Positions 7,653-16,679 of a stretch of 64,000 nucleotides of DNA are shown here, in pieces. Under the pieces are notes generated by a model. The model was not told the origin of the DNA and did not search any database. It was given only the letters and a program-made list of their open reading frames with translations. The DNA lies in assembly GCF_002014825.1 (NCBI RefSeq), contig NZ_MUYU01000029.1, positions 1 through 64,000 on the forward strand, in the 5' to 3' direction. Source of the DNA: Moraxella pluranimalium. Its GTDB lineage: Bacteria > Pseudomonadota > Gammaproteobacteria > Pseudomonadales > Moraxellaceae. Positions within the stretch are counted from its first letter, which is position 1. Each line of letters begins with the position of its first letter. A program made the translations under genes and the position numbers.

Positions 7653-9230
7653 ATGACCAAGATTCATACCCACTACGACAGCCTTGGTGTATCACGCGAT
7701 GCACAACCCGAAGTTATTAAAGCCGCTTACAAAGCACTTGCGAGCAAATATCATCCAGATAAGAACCCAAACAATTCTGACGCCGAACAAATGATGAAAA
7801 GCATCAATGAAGCTTATGAAGTCCTGTCGGATCCCAGCCGTCGAGCCCAATATGATCAGTGGATTGATGCACAAGAAACACAATATTCTCAAAACACTAA
7901 GCGTACTTATAATTACCAGCGCTCCAACGATCATGAAAGAACCAACCCCTATCAGAGGCATGACTTCACCTATTATTCAGCACAGACCAAGCATGCCTTG
8001 CATTCTTTTTGGTCAATGCATGGTCGCATGAGGAGACGCACTTATATTCTGCTATTTATCCCAACCGCTGTTCTTGCAATATTTATTCGAAATCTTACTC
8101 ATGACGCTGGAGTTCATCTAGGTATGGATGCTGCAATTACAGGCGAAATCCCTGTGTTATCTATGATGGCACTTTTAATACTAGAGCTAATTCCATATTT
8201 GTTCATCACATTTATTTCCATCAAAAGATTGCACGACTGCAACTATAGTGGCTGGTGGACAGCTTTACCTTTTGTTCAGCTAATTATACTTTTTGCCCCG
8301 GCTACAAAAGGCGTAAATCAATTCGGTGCCGATCCGCGTATCCCAAACAAAAATTTCCAACATAAGAATGCAAGATACGACTATTCTTTTATCTACCTAT
8401 CCCTTCTTTTGATAGCCATCAACCTTGCGATGCTAGCGATCGCTGTTTCAGAAATACGCCAAACTATAAGCCTAGCAAATCAAGGTGGCGAAAATACGCA
8501 TCAGCAGTCCAACAACTCTGTTGAATCAACACCATCAATCAAATCTAACAGCCCACAAGCAGTACACCAATTGGGAGAAATTATTACAACAGCCCAAGAT
8601 ATTTATTTATATGAATGCGCCTCGGCTAACTGTTCAATTCTTGGCATTATCCCTCAAGGCGAGGAACTAATCATCACCACCGACACAAATGATGCCCATT
8701 ATAACAATGGTTGGTTTCATGTTGACTACCATGGAAATTTTTGTGCAACAAATAGCAATCTAAGTACTTGCAACACCCCTCAATACACCTTCCTAAAAGG
8801 TTGGATTTATCAGAATGCAGGTACTGGCACACAACCCACACCCGATGCATCAAATACGGTGGTCACAACCGATTACAGCAATATAATGGCAGTTTATCAC
8901 AAGCCTGAACTCGCCCCAACCACTCAAGAGTGCTATGATAGTGAGCTATGCAATGCTTTTGTTGCCATTGCACAACAATGGCATAATATACCCATCGACT
9001 ATCGCTATCAAGGGTTTGATATTCGTCAGCAGGCGGCAATCGGGGATGCACATGGTTTGCATAAAGGCTTTACTTTGCAAAATCAGAGATCAATTGAGTT
9101 GGCCGAAGCTGGCAATATTTTTCTTTATCAAAATGCCAACATGTCAGGACAAGAGGTTCATCTGTTTGCGCAAGGTTTAGCTATGTTGCTATATATAGAA
9201 GATCAAAATGGGTGGGCACAGTTACATTAA
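7653..9230 (+). CDS. J-domain/DUF805/SH3-like multidomain membrane protein
   Basis: 525 residues in a rare combination. Residues about 6-72 form a J-domain with an intact HPD (34-36), able in principle to stimulate an Hsp70 ATPase. Residues about 107-232 form a DUF805 membrane domain ([33 protein letters not shown]) with three helices. A fourth helix lies near 240-265. Two SH3-like segments follow, about 305-395 and 470-525 ([25 protein letters not shown]). I infer an inner-membrane protein with a cytosolic J-domain that docks DnaK and a C-terminal sensing part, possibly periplasmic. The gene is AT-richer than its surroundings and lies in an accessory patch. Function is unknown. Confidence 0.8.
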   Translation: MTKIHTHYDSLGVSRDAQPEVIKAAYKALASKYHPDKNPNNSDAEQMMKSINEAYEVLSDPSRRAQYDQWIDAQETQYSQNTKRTYNYQRSNDHERTNPYQRHDFTYYSAQTKHALHSFWSMHGRMRRRTYILLFIPTAVLAIFIRNLTHDAGVHLGMDAAITGEIPVLSMMALLILELIPYLFITFISIKRLHDCNYSGWWTALPFVQLIILFAPATKGVNQFGADPRIPNKNFQHKNARYDYSFIYLSLLLIAINLAMLAIAVSEIRQTISLANQGGENTHQQSNNSVESTPSIKSNSPQAVHQLGEIITTAQDIYLYECASANCSILGIIPQGEELIITTDTNDAHYNNGWFHVDYHGNFCATNSNLSTCNTPQYTFLKGWIYQNAGTGTQPTPDASNTVVTTDYSNIMAVYHKPELAPTTQECYDSELCNAFVAIAQQWHNIPIDYRYQGFDIRQQAAIGDAHGLHKGFTLQNQRSIELAEAGNIFLYQNANMSGQEVHLFAQGLAMLLYIEDQNGWAQLH

Positions 9231-9394
9231 TCAAGCAATCGTCTTAGCAGTTCGCTTTCTTTGTCTTTTTGCTCAAGCAGTTGTTTTTGGTGGCCAATGA
9301 TAAGTTGTAATTTTTCAACTTTTTGGATGTTGTCACAATGTTTGCTTAGTATAATTATCACAGCTATCGCCAATTGGTAACGAAAAAAATCCAT
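9227..9394 (-). CDS. Possible 55-residue membrane/coiled-coil protein
   Basis: An ATG at 9394 opens a 55-codon frame ending at 9227, antisense to the gap and overlapping the last four bases of the J-domain gene. The product would have one N-terminal membrane helix (LAIAVIIIL) and then a heptad-like, charged coiled coil ([20 protein letters not shown]). An AGAAG lies upstream of the start. The amphipathic pattern makes chance less likely, but there is no other support. Confidence 0.4.
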   Translation of the reverse strand: MDFFRYQLAIAVIIILSKHCDNIQKVEKLQLIIGHQKQLLEQKDKESELLRRLLD

Positions 9395-9503
9395 TTTCTT
9401 CTTTTATCGCATGCGTAGTGCTGACATTGGACATATCGGTGTATTAAAAAAATTAAACGGGGATGGACTCAACCCCTCTTAGCAACAAAAAAAGTGGTGG
9501 ACA

Positions 9504-10493
9504 ATGAAGAACAATTGGGTAATCTGGATGGGTATTATCGTTATTATCTATGTTATATTTAACAACGACGATAAACCAAAAAATCACCGATTCACAAATC
9601 ATAATTATGACAATTTGCTTGAAACCACCAATCAAATACCATCTAATGCCACTGCTGAATGTCGAGACGGTACTTACAGTTACAGTACAAGCCGTAGTGG
9701 CACTTGCTCGCACCATGGTGGTGTAAAATATTGGCTAAATGATAACCCATCAACCCCTGAAACTATATCTACCCGTACTTACACATCAACATCAACACAA
9801 ATTCATACAGCAAACACACAATCCATCCAGAATCCGCTTGAAACAATAGAGCCGATCCAAAATGCCCACCAAATTGAACAAACCCAACAAATCTTTACCG
9901 TTGAACAAGCCAAACAGATGTATAAACAAGAAATATTTAACATTAATCAAGCATGGCAAGCACTTGATCCAAATTTTAGAGAAAGTATTCGCTTGGAGCA
10001 AAGAACAATTAATAATCAACGTGAAGCTGAGTGTACAGTCTATGGACAAAATCAATCCCAAAACCCTGAAGAGCAGTTGGCGTATCGTCATTTATGTGAA
10101 GTGCCAAGATTGCAAGCACGAACACGATATTTGCAAGAAAATAGATATACAAGAATTATCGAACCTACATTTGACAAAACCAACAACCCAATTATGGATG
10201 CACCAAGAGTACCAACCAATCCACCTATGACACTTAAAGAAGCAAAAAATGCCTATGACATAGAAATTTATCATATTAATCAGGTGTGGCAAGCGCTTGA
10301 TCCAGAATTTAGAGAGAGCATTCGTCTAGAACAAAGAGCAATTAATAATCAACGAGAAAGTGAATGCACTGCTTATGGCAAAGCTCAAAGCAACAACTCT
10401 GATATTGCCAAAACTTATCGCTATTTATGTGAAGTGCCAAGACTACAAGAGCGTACCAAATATCTACAGCAACAACCGATGGAATTGTCATGA
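9504..10493 (+). CDS. DUF3761 protein with two LprI-like repeats
   Basis: 329 residues: an N-terminal signal anchor (about 5-20), a DUF3761 motif at about 53-77 (CRDGTYSYS...RSGTCSHHGGVKYW), a Thr/Ser/Gln-rich linker, and two tandem repeats of about 80 residues (about 132-212 and 242-322). Each repeat contains WQALDP-FRESIRLEQR-INNQRE-EC and a second cysteine (HLCEVPRL), resembling the DUF1311/LprI lysozyme-inhibitor domain. This suggests a periplasmic, envelope-facing role, perhaps against lysozyme; that is inference. The ribosome site GGTGG precedes the ATG at 9504. Composition is as AT-rich as the J-domain gene, and the two may have been acquired together. Confidence 0.7.
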   Translation: MKNNWVIWMGIIVIIYVIFNNDDKPKNHRFTNHNYDNLLETTNQIPSNATAECRDGTYSYSTSRSGTCSHHGGVKYWLNDNPSTPETISTRTYTSTSTQIHTANTQSIQNPLETIEPIQNAHQIEQTQQIFTVEQAKQMYKQEIFNINQAWQALDPNFRESIRLEQRTINNQREAECTVYGQNQSQNPEEQLAYRHLCEVPRLQARTRYLQENRYTRIIEPTFDKTNNPIMDAPRVPTNPPMTLKEAKNAYDIEIYHINQVWQALDPEFRESIRLEQRAINNQRESECTAYGKAQSNNSDIAKTYRYLCEVPRLQERTKYLQQQPMELS

Positions 10494-10630
10494 ATATTGG
10501 TATCCGCTTTACCCCCTTCTAATTTCCAAAACTCATGTAGATAATATTCATTGTATATTTTTTTAAAAATCCATAAAATAAGTTATAGCCATCAACATAA
10601 ACAATCGTTTTCATATTTCACCTAAGCATT

Positions 10631-10657
10631 AAAAAACCGCCAAAAAGCGGTTTTTTT
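10631..10657. terminator. Bidirectional intrinsic terminator
   Basis: AAAAAACCGC, a six-base loop, then GCGGTTTTTTT. It lies between convergent genes ending at 10493 and 10746. The 137 bp before it hold nothing I recognise. Confidence 0.85.
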
Positions 10658-10745
10658 AGCCCTAAACAACAGCCAACTGAATGACAGTTATAAAGGGAGA
10701 GTTGTATTCTTATTATAGTGCCAAAAAAGAGGCTTTGTCAAACCA

Positions 10746-12329
10746 TCAATGCTCCCGAGTCGCGCGGAACTCCACTTCAGGATACCGCTCTTGCATGAGT
10801 TGCAAATTCACTCGGCTTGGGGCAAGATAAGTCAGATAGCCACCGCCATCAACGGATAACTGGTCATGGGCTTTTTTCTTAAATTTCTCAAACGCCACTT
10901 TATCATCACAATGCACCCAGCGTACGGTGGCGATAGACACAGGCTCAAAGGTGCATTGCACTTTATATTCTTCGGCTAGGCGATGTGCCACCACTTCAAA
11001 CTGCAAGACACCCACCGCCCCTAGAATCAAATCATTATTGATTTGTGGCATAAATACTTGGGTTGCCCCTTCTTCGGAGAGTTGTTGCAGGCCTTTTTGT
11101 AGCTGTTTGGATTTGAGCGGGTCTTTTAGCACCACACGGCGAAACAGCTCGGGAGCAAAGTGCGGAATGCCTGTGAAGTTCAAATTCTCGCCACTCGTGA
11201 AGCTATCGCCAATCTGAATCGTGCCGTGATTGTGCAAACCAATAATATCACCTGCATAGGCTTCGTCCAGCGTCTCACGGTCGCCTGCTAGGAACATCAA
11301 AGCATCCGACACACGCACTTCTTTGCCGATACGCACATGGTTCATCTTCATACCACGCTCATATCGCCCCGAGCAAATCCGCATAAAGGCGACACGGTCA
11401 CGGTGCTTGGGGTCCATGTTGGCTTGGATTTTGAACACAAATCCTGTAAACTCCGGCTCGTCTGCTTTGACGGTACGCTCAAGCGTCTCATGGTCTTTTG
11501 GCGGTGGGGCGTATTGGGTAAGCACATCCAAAATCATATTTACCCCAAAATTCCCCAAAGCCGTGCCAAACAGCACAGGTGTTTGTTTGCCTGCCAAAAA
11601 CTCGCTTTCGTCCCAGTCTTCATGTGCCATCTGTGCAAGCTCCAAGCCTTCTAGGAACTCATTCCACATCAGCTCGCCAAGTCGCTCTTTGATGTCGTCA
11701 TGGTCATAGCCATCACGCACTTCGATATCGGTGATTTGCGTGCCAAAGCCTTTTTTATAAAAGTAGGTCTTATCTTCGCCCAAATGATACACGCCGACGA
11801 AATCCTGCCCCATACCAATTGGAAAAGTAAACGGCACGCATTTGATTTTTAGCACGCTTTCAATTTCATCAAGCAGTGATAAAGGGTCACGGATTTCACG
11901 GTCAAGCTTATTGACGAATGAAATAATCGGCGTATCACGCATACGACAGACATCCATGAGCTTAATGGTACGCTCTTCCACGCCCTTTGCCCCATCAATT
12001 ACCATCAAGGCGCTATCCACAGCGGTCAGTGTACGGTAAGTATCTTCAGAAAAGTCAGCGTGTCCAGGGGTGTCAAGTAAGTTCACCATATTATCGCCAT
12101 AAGGAAACTGCATGACGGATGTGGTGATAGAAATCCCACGCTCTTGCTCCATGCTCATCCAGTCGGATGTGGCGTGTTTGTCGGTCTTGCGGGATTTGAC
12201 TTCGCCTGCTTTTTGGATGACCTGTCCCCACAGCAGGAGCTTTTCGGTCATGGTGGTTTTACCCGCGTCAGGGTGCGAGATGATGGCAAAGGTGCGGCGA
12301 CGCTGAATTTCGGAGAGTTGAGTGGTCAT
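10746..12329 (-). CDS. prfC: Peptide chain release factor 3
   Basis: A 527-residue translational GTPase that recycles RF1/RF2 from the ribosome after peptide release. G1 is [10 protein letters not shown]3 is [12 protein letters not shown]4 is NKLD, followed by domain II and the RF3-specific C-terminal domain ([21 protein letters not shown]). Length equals that of E. coli RF3. It is monocistronic, read from an extended -10 promoter upstream and closed by the terminator at 10631. Confidence 0.97.
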   Translation of the reverse strand: MTTQLSEIQRRRTFAIISHPDAGKTTMTEKLLLWGQVIQKAGEVKSRKTDKHATSDWMSMEQERGISITTSVMQFPYGDNMVNLLDTPGHADFSEDTYRTLTAVDSALMVIDGAKGVEERTIKLMDVCRMRDTPIISFVNKLDREIRDPLSLLDEIESVLKIKCVPFTFPIGMGQDFVGVYHLGEDKTYFYKKGFGTQITDIEVRDGYDHDDIKERLGELMWNEFLEGLELAQMAHEDWDESEFLAGKQTPVLFGTALGNFGVNMILDVLTQYAPPPKDHETLERTVKADEPEFTGFVFKIQANMDPKHRDRVAFMRICSGRYERGMKMNHVRIGKEVRVSDALMFLAGDRETLDEAYAGDIIGLHNHGTIQIGDSFTSGENLNFTGIPHFAPELFRRVVLKDPLKSKQLQKGLQQLSEEGATQVFMPQINNDLILGAVGVLQFEVVAHRLAEEYKVQCTFEPVSIATVRWVHCDDKVAFEKFKKKAHDQLSVDGGGYLTYLAPSRVNLQLMQERYPEVEFRATREH

Positions 12330-12376
12330 AATCGTATTCGGTCAGTTTGGCAAATTTATAAGAAAAATGATGGCAA

Positions 12377-12388
12377 ATTATAGCACAA
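12377..12388 (-). promoter_or_regulatory. Extended -10 promoter of prfC
   Basis: Minus-strand TTGTGCTATAAT, a perfect TATAAT with TGn extension, about 48 bp before the prfC start. Confidence 0.55.
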
Positions 12389-12469
12389 TTCAAGAAATTT
12401 TTGAGTATGAAATGACGGTATTGACTGCTATAATGATGGCTAATACTCGCTTGATACAATGAGATTTTT

Positions 12470-12751
12470 ATGGCTCTTACCGTGATTTATGCACTACTTG
12501 GTTTGATTTTGGTTGCGCTTAATGTCTATCAGCGCAAACTGTGGCTCAAATACGCCATGATGGTGCTTGGCTTTGTGCTCGTATTCTCCGCCAGTCAGCG
12601 TGCAGGACTGGATAATAAAAGCACACTTGAGATCGCCATCTACTTCGGCGTGATGATTGTCTTTGCTTTTATCATCCAAATCCTTGCCAAAACCATCTGC
12701 ACCAAGCTTGCCGTCCGTTATCCTAAATGGATTCGAGCGGATATCCGCTGA
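12470..12751 (+). CDS. Small membrane protein of unknown function
   Basis: 93 residues with three hydrophobic segments (about 4-20, 28-44 and 57-75) and a basic C-terminal tail. I do not recognise the family. A TGCTATAATG extended -10 lies at about 12427-12435. The gene ends 34 bp before polA on the same strand and may be cotranscribed with it. The frame, start position and hydrophobic pattern support a real gene. Confidence 0.65.
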   Translation: MALTVIYALLGLILVALNVYQRKLWLKYAMMVLGFVLVFSASQRAGLDNKSTLEIAIYFGVMIVFAFIIQILAKTICTKLAVRYPKWIRADIR

Positions 12752-12785
12752 TTTCACCGCCCAATCTCACCATAAAGAACATACC

Positions 12786-15700
12786 ATGACTGATTTGACC
12801 GATTATACAAACATCCCAAACCTTGCCAAATTTGACACCAGCCACATCGATAGCACGCGCGCGCCTGTGGTGCTGGTCGATGGCTCATATTATCTGTTTC
12901 GCTGCTTTTTTGGACTGCCGCCTTTATCCAACAAAGACGGTCTGCCGACCAATGCCATTCGTGGCGTGCTAAACGCCCTAAACAAGCTCATGCGTCGCTA
13001 CAAGCCTGCCTATATGGCGGTGGCATTTGACACCAAAGCACCGACCTTTCGCCATGAACTATCCGACAGCTACAAGGCGCATCGCCCACCGATGGATGAT
13101 GATTTGCGGGTGCAGATTCCTTATATTCATCGCATGATTGAACTGCTTGGCATTCCCTTGATTAAGCTTGACGGCTTTGAAGCAGATGACATCATTGGCA
13201 CGCTTGCGCATCAAGCTTGTCAAGCAGGCCACCCTGTCATCATCTCAACCGGTGACAAGGACATGGCGCAGCTCGTCAATGACTGCGTGACGCTCGAAGA
13301 TAGCTTCACCGGTAAGCTGACCGACCCTGCCCAAGTCATCGAAAAATTTGGCGTCACTGCCACCCAAATCGCCGACTATCTGACGCTGATGGGTGATGCG
13401 TCCGATGGCATCGCAGGCATCCCAAAAATCGGTGCCAAAACCGCCGCCAAACTACTCACCGAATACCAAGACATCGATGGCATCTTGGCAAATCTCGATG
13501 ACATCAAAGGCGTCGTGGGCAAAAACCTAACCGAACACCGTGATGAGATTCCGCTCAATCGCACGCTTGCGACCATCGTGACCAATCTGCGCTTGCCGTT
13601 TGATTTTGATGATATCAAGCTTGATAACAGTGATGATTTGTCACGCCTGCATGAATTGCACCGCTTATTTAGCGAGCTTGAGTTTCGCACCGAGATTAGC
13701 GCCATCAGTGATAAGCTTGCCAAGCTTGAAACTGCCTTTCATGCCGATGATGACAGCACCGATAGTGATGCCAAGATGGATGCCGAGCTTGAAGCACAGT
13801 TTGCACAAGCCTTTGGGGAGCTTGGCATACTAAATGAAACTACTGATACGCTTAGTGTGCCCAGTCTGCCATCACAGCCTACCACCTATCAGACCATCAG
13901 CACGATGGATGAGCTTTATAAGTTGTTAGATAAACTTCACACTGTGCCGTATTTTGCCATTGATACCGAGACCACAAGTATCAACTGGCAACAGGCTGAA
14001 CTGGTCGGTATCAGCATCGCTTATCAAAACTTCGATGCTTATTATATCCCTGTCGGTCATGTCGATGATTTGGGCGTATTACTCGATGGACAATTGCCAA
14101 GAGATACCGTCCTTGCCAAATTCAAACCACTACTAGAAAACCCAAATATCGGCAAAATCGGTCAACACATCAAATATGATGCGCATATTTTTGCCAATTA
14201 TGGTATCGACATCATTCACACACTCAAGACACCAACCAATCCAATGTCGTCGGAGTGCAAGGCAGGCGAGCGAAACTGTACAACCAGTACTGTGAGCGAG
14301 CCTAACGCAGCAATGGGGCGACAGTGGGCAGGTTGGTTTGATACCATGTTAGCCAGTTATGTCATTCACAATGTCGCCACACGGCACAATATGGATGACA
14401 TCGCCAAGCACTATCTGGGCGTGACGACGACCACCTTCGAAGACATTGCAGGCAAAGGTGTAAAACAGCTCACTTTCGACAGAATCGACATCGACACCGC
14501 TGCCCACTATGCTTGCGAAGATGCTGATATTACTTTTAGACTATTTAGTATATTTTCACAATATCTATCCAAAGATAGCACAGCGCACCACCTATTGCAT
14601 GAGCTTGAAATCCCAACAGCACAGATTTTGGCACAGATGGAGCATGACGGGATTTTGATTGCGACCGAGTTTCTTGGTACGCTGTCGCACCGCTTTGATA
14701 CCGAGATTTTGGGGCTAGAGCAGCGAGCCGAACAGCTTGCCGGTGAAAAGTTTAATCTAGCAAGCCCAAAACAGCTTGGCGAGATTTTGTTTGATAAGCT
14801 TGGCATATCAGGCGGCAAAAAAACCAAAACCGGTCAATACTCGACATCCGAAGCTGTACTTGCCAAAATCGATCATCCGCTCGTCGATGTCGTGCTTGAG
14901 CATCGCAGTTTATCCAAGCTAAAAAGCACCTACACCGATGCACTCGCTCGTGCCGCTGACAAGGACAACCGAGTGCACACAAGCTACCATCAGGCGCTCA
15001 CTACCACAGGTCGCCTGTCGTCATCTGACCCAAACTTACAAAATATCCCGATTCGCACCGATACAGGGCGTCTGATTCGTGAAGCATTCATCGCGCCAAC
15101 AGGTCGTGTCATCATGGCAGCGGACTACTCACAGATTGAGCTACGCTTGATGGCGCATTTTAGCGGGGATGAACGACTGATTGATGCATTTCATCGTGGA
15201 CTAGACATTCACACCGCCACCGCCAGTGAAATCATGAATAAGCCACTTGATGCGGTGACATCGAACGAGCGCCGAGCTGCCAAGGCGGTGAATTTTGGGC
15301 TATTATATGGCATGAGTGCTTTTGGCCTAGCCAAACAGCTTGGCGTCGATCGTGCGGTGGCGCAGGATTATATCAAACGCTATTTTGCTCGCTACCCTGC
15401 CATCCATGACTATATGGAAAATACCAAAGCCCATGCCAAACTGCACGGCTATGTGCAGACCCTGCTTGGGCGTAAGCTGTATTCGCCCGATATTAATAGT
15501 AGCAATCGCATGATCAAAGAAGCCGCCGAGCGTGCCGCCATCAACGCACCGCTACAAGGCTCAGCCGCCGAGATTATCAAGCTTGCGATGATTGCTGTCG
15601 ATCAAGTACTGCCAAAAGACCATGCCAAGCTACTGCTACAAGTGCATGATGAGCTGGTCTTTGAAGTCGATGCAGATAAAGCAGATGACGTCGCCATCAT

Positions 15701-15824
15701 CATTAAAGACGCCATGCAATCGGTGCTGGATGACTTTGCCAAAGCTCGTGGTTGGCAGGTGGACTTTGCCGTGCCACTCGTCGTCGAAGTCGGTATCGGT
15801 GATAACTGGGATCAGGCGCATTGA
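12786..15824 (+). CDS. polA: DNA polymerase I with a repeat-derived insertion
   Basis: 1012 residues, longer than the usual ~930. The 5'-3' exonuclease domain covers about residues 1-330. The 3'-5' proofreading domain starts near 380 and keeps its catalytic acids (FAIDTETTS, FDTML, YACEDAD). The polymerase domain contains DYSQIELR, the O helix RRAAKAVNFGLLYG and QVHDELVFEV. An acidic linker of about 50 residues separates the first two domains. Between GIDIIHT and FDTML, where E. coli has only a few residues, there are about 37 extra residues (about 481-517), encoded by a palindromic repeat. The ATG at 12786 follows an AAAGAA and gives the normal N-terminus; the frame extends upstream only through the 12470 gene. 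Confidence 0.95.
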   Translation: MTDLTDYTNIPNLAKFDTSHIDSTRAPVVLVDGSYYLFRCFFGLPPLSNKDGLPTNAIRGVLNALNKLMRRYKPAYMAVAFDTKAPTFRHELSDSYKAHRPPMDDDLRVQIPYIHRMIELLGIPLIKLDGFEADDIIGTLAHQACQAGHPVIISTGDKDMAQLVNDCVTLEDSFTGKLTDPAQVIEKFGVTATQIADYLTLMGDASDGIAGIPKIGAKTAAKLLTEYQDIDGILANLDDIKGVVGKNLTEHRDEIPLNRTLATIVTNLRLPFDFDDIKLDNSDDLSRLHELHRLFSELEFRTEISAISDKLAKLETAFHADDDSTDSDAKMDAELEAQFAQAFGELGILNETTDTLSVPSLPSQPTTYQTISTMDELYKLLDKLHTVPYFAIDTETTSINWQQAELVGISIAYQNFDAYYIPVGHVDDLGVLLDGQLPRDTVLAKFKPLLENPNIGKIGQHIKYDAHIFANYGIDIIHTLKTPTNPMSSECKAGERNCTTSTVSEPNAAMGRQWAGWFDTMLASYVIHNVATRHNMDDIAKHYLGVTTTTFEDIAGKGVKQLTFDRIDIDTAAHYACEDADITFRLFSIFSQYLSKDSTAHHLLHELEIPTAQILAQMEHDGILIATEFLGTLSHRFDTEILGLEQRAEQLAGEKFNLASPKQLGEILFDKLGISGGKKTKTGQYSTSEAVLAKIDHPLVDVVLEHRSLSKLKSTYTDALARAADKDNRVHTSYHQALTTTGRLSSSDPNLQNIPIRTDTGRLIREAFIAPTGRVIMAADYSQIELRLMAHFSGDERLIDAFHRGLDIHTATASEIMNKPLDAVTSNERRAAKAVNFGLLYGMSAFGLAKQLGVDRAVAQDYIKRYFARYPAIHDYMENTKAHAKLHGYVQTLLGRKLYSPDINSSNRMIKEAAERAAINAPLQGSAAEIIKLAMIAVDQVLPKDHAKLLLQVHDELVFEVDADKADDVAIIIKDAMQSVLDDFAKARGWQVDFAVPLVVEVGIGDNWDQAH
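14231..14337. repeat. Palindromic repeat inserted in frame in polA
   Basis: An imperfect palindrome of about 107 bp. The outer arms ACCAACCaatCCAaTGTC and (complement) ACCAACCtgcCCAcTGTC pair, as do inner parts around a GTAC-containing centre. The core (about 14254-14318) resembles the 83-bp palindrome at 43861-43943 (AGGCAGgCGAGCG, GCGAGcCTAACG, CGCAaTgGGGC). It coincides with the extra peptide of PolA, so it looks like a small mobile palindrome domesticated as coding sequence. Confidence 0.7.
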
Positions 15825-15845
15825 TATTTGGCTCAAAAAACCCAC

Positions 15846-15881
15846 AAACCGTTTATCATTAAGATGAACGGTTTATTTTTT
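15846..15881 (+). terminator. Intrinsic terminator of polA
   Basis: AAACCGTT / AACGGTTT stem followed by ATTTTTT, 21 bp after the polA stop codon. Confidence 0.8.
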
Positions 15882-15899
15882 GACTGATAAACCAATGCG

Positions 15900-16037
15900 C
15901 AAAAACAACGGGCGATGCCATCAGACACCGCCCGTTGTTTTCCTTGATTTTACCACCGTAAAATCCGTATCCTTACCAACCTTCCTTGAATAGCATTTCA
16001 TCCTTGCCCTGCTCCATCAGGGTTCTCCGTTGCTATG
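15900..16037 (-). ncRNA. CsrB/RsmY-like regulatory small RNA (candidate)
   Basis: No credible long ORF fits this interval. Read on the minus strand it holds seven GGA motifs in under 100 nt (ACGGAG, AUGGAG, AAGGAU, AAGGAA, AAGGAU, ACGGAU, AAGGAA), several near short hairpins. It ends in a perfect 13-bp terminator stem (15902-15914 with 15929-15941) and a U-tract. Repeated A(N)GGA is the binding signature of CsrA/RsmA, and Rsm/Csr sponge RNAs are built exactly this way. A -10-like CATAAT at 16043-16048 predicts a start near 16036, and a GacA-type site lies about 65 bp further upstream. I infer a CsrA-titrating RNA under a GacS/GacA-like system; neither csrA nor gacA is in the window. Confidence 0.75.
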
Positions 16038-16092
16038 TGCGTATTATGCGTTATTTTATGCATAATGAAAATACGCAAAATGCGTCAATTGT

Positions 16093-16110
16093 TGTAAGAT
16101 ATTTCGTACA
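16093..16110. promoter_or_regulatory. GacA-type upstream activating sequence
   Basis: TGTAAGATATTTCGTACA matches the TGTAAG-N6-CTTACA site known upstream of Pseudomonas rsmX/Y/Z at 11 of 12 fixed bases. It is centred about 65 bp before the inferred start of the small RNA, the expected distance. Confidence 0.65.
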
Positions 16111-16137
16111 AAGCGGTTTTGTCAATTTTCCCCACAA

Positions 16138-16164
16138 AAAAGCAAGCCATGAAAGCTTGCTTTT
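16138..16164 (-). terminator. Intrinsic terminator of cybB
   Basis: AAAAGCAAGC / GCTTGCTTTT stem with six T on the minus strand, 15 bp beyond the cytochrome b561 stop codon. Confidence 0.8.
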
Positions 16165-16178
16165 ATCGTCATCAGCGC

Positions 16179-16679
16179 TTAACGCATACGAGCGATGAGA
16201 TTATCTTTTAGGATAAATTGATGATGTAGCGCGCCCAAAATATGCGCACCCACCAAACCAAGCAGTAGCGGCCACATCAAATGTTGATGTACGTCCATCA
16301 ACTGGTCTGCCAAGTCATAATTGGTCGTGGCAAAGCCGGGGATTTGGAACAAACCAAACACGCTCACGCCATAGCCATTGTACAAAGCACCAAGCAAACC
16401 GGTCAAAGGCATACCTAGCATCGCCACATACAGCCCTAGATGTACCAAATGCGCAATGCCGGTTTGTAGTTTTGACATCGGCACAGGTGGTGGCGCTTTA
16501 CTCACCAAGCGATTTAGGATGCGTAGCACCGTCCAAATCAAAAAGCTAAATCCCACCGCCTTGTGCAGGCTAATAAACTCTTCGCCCTGCTCAATCAGCA
16601 CCCAAGCAGCTACAATCAACAGTGCCCCAACCCAGTGAAATAAACGGGTTAATATGCTGTATTTTTGAACAGTCGCCAT
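16179..16679 (-). CDS. cybB: Cytochrome b561-type di-haem membrane protein
   Basis: 166 residues, four membrane helices, with the haem-ligand histidines expected for bacterial cytochrome b561: FHWVG in helix 1, LHKAVG after it, HLVHLGLY in helix 3 and VHQHLMW/GAHILGALHH in helix 4. Members move electrons from quinol in the inner membrane; E. coli CybB has been linked to superoxide oxidation. The gene is single and divergent from the response regulator. A Fur-like palindrome lies in the shared upstream region. Confidence 0.85.
   Translation of the reverse strand: MATVQKYSILTRLFHWVGALLIVAAWVLIEQGEEFISLHKAVGFSFLIWTVLRILNRLVSKAPPPVPMSKLQTGIAHLVHLGLYVAMLGMPLTGLLGALYNGYGVSVFGLFQIPGFATTNYDLADQLMDVHQHLMWPLLLGLVGAHILGALHHQFILKDNLIARMR

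Noticed and set aside
12657..12785. Upstream start adding 43 residues to PolA
   Set aside because: Would overlap the 12470 gene and has no ribosome site; the N-terminus fits at 12786.
15960..16012. Short peptide frame (14 codons) within the small RNA
   Set aside because: It has a start after a GGAG-like motif, but the GGA motifs repeat through the whole RNA and fit CsrA binding better than translation.
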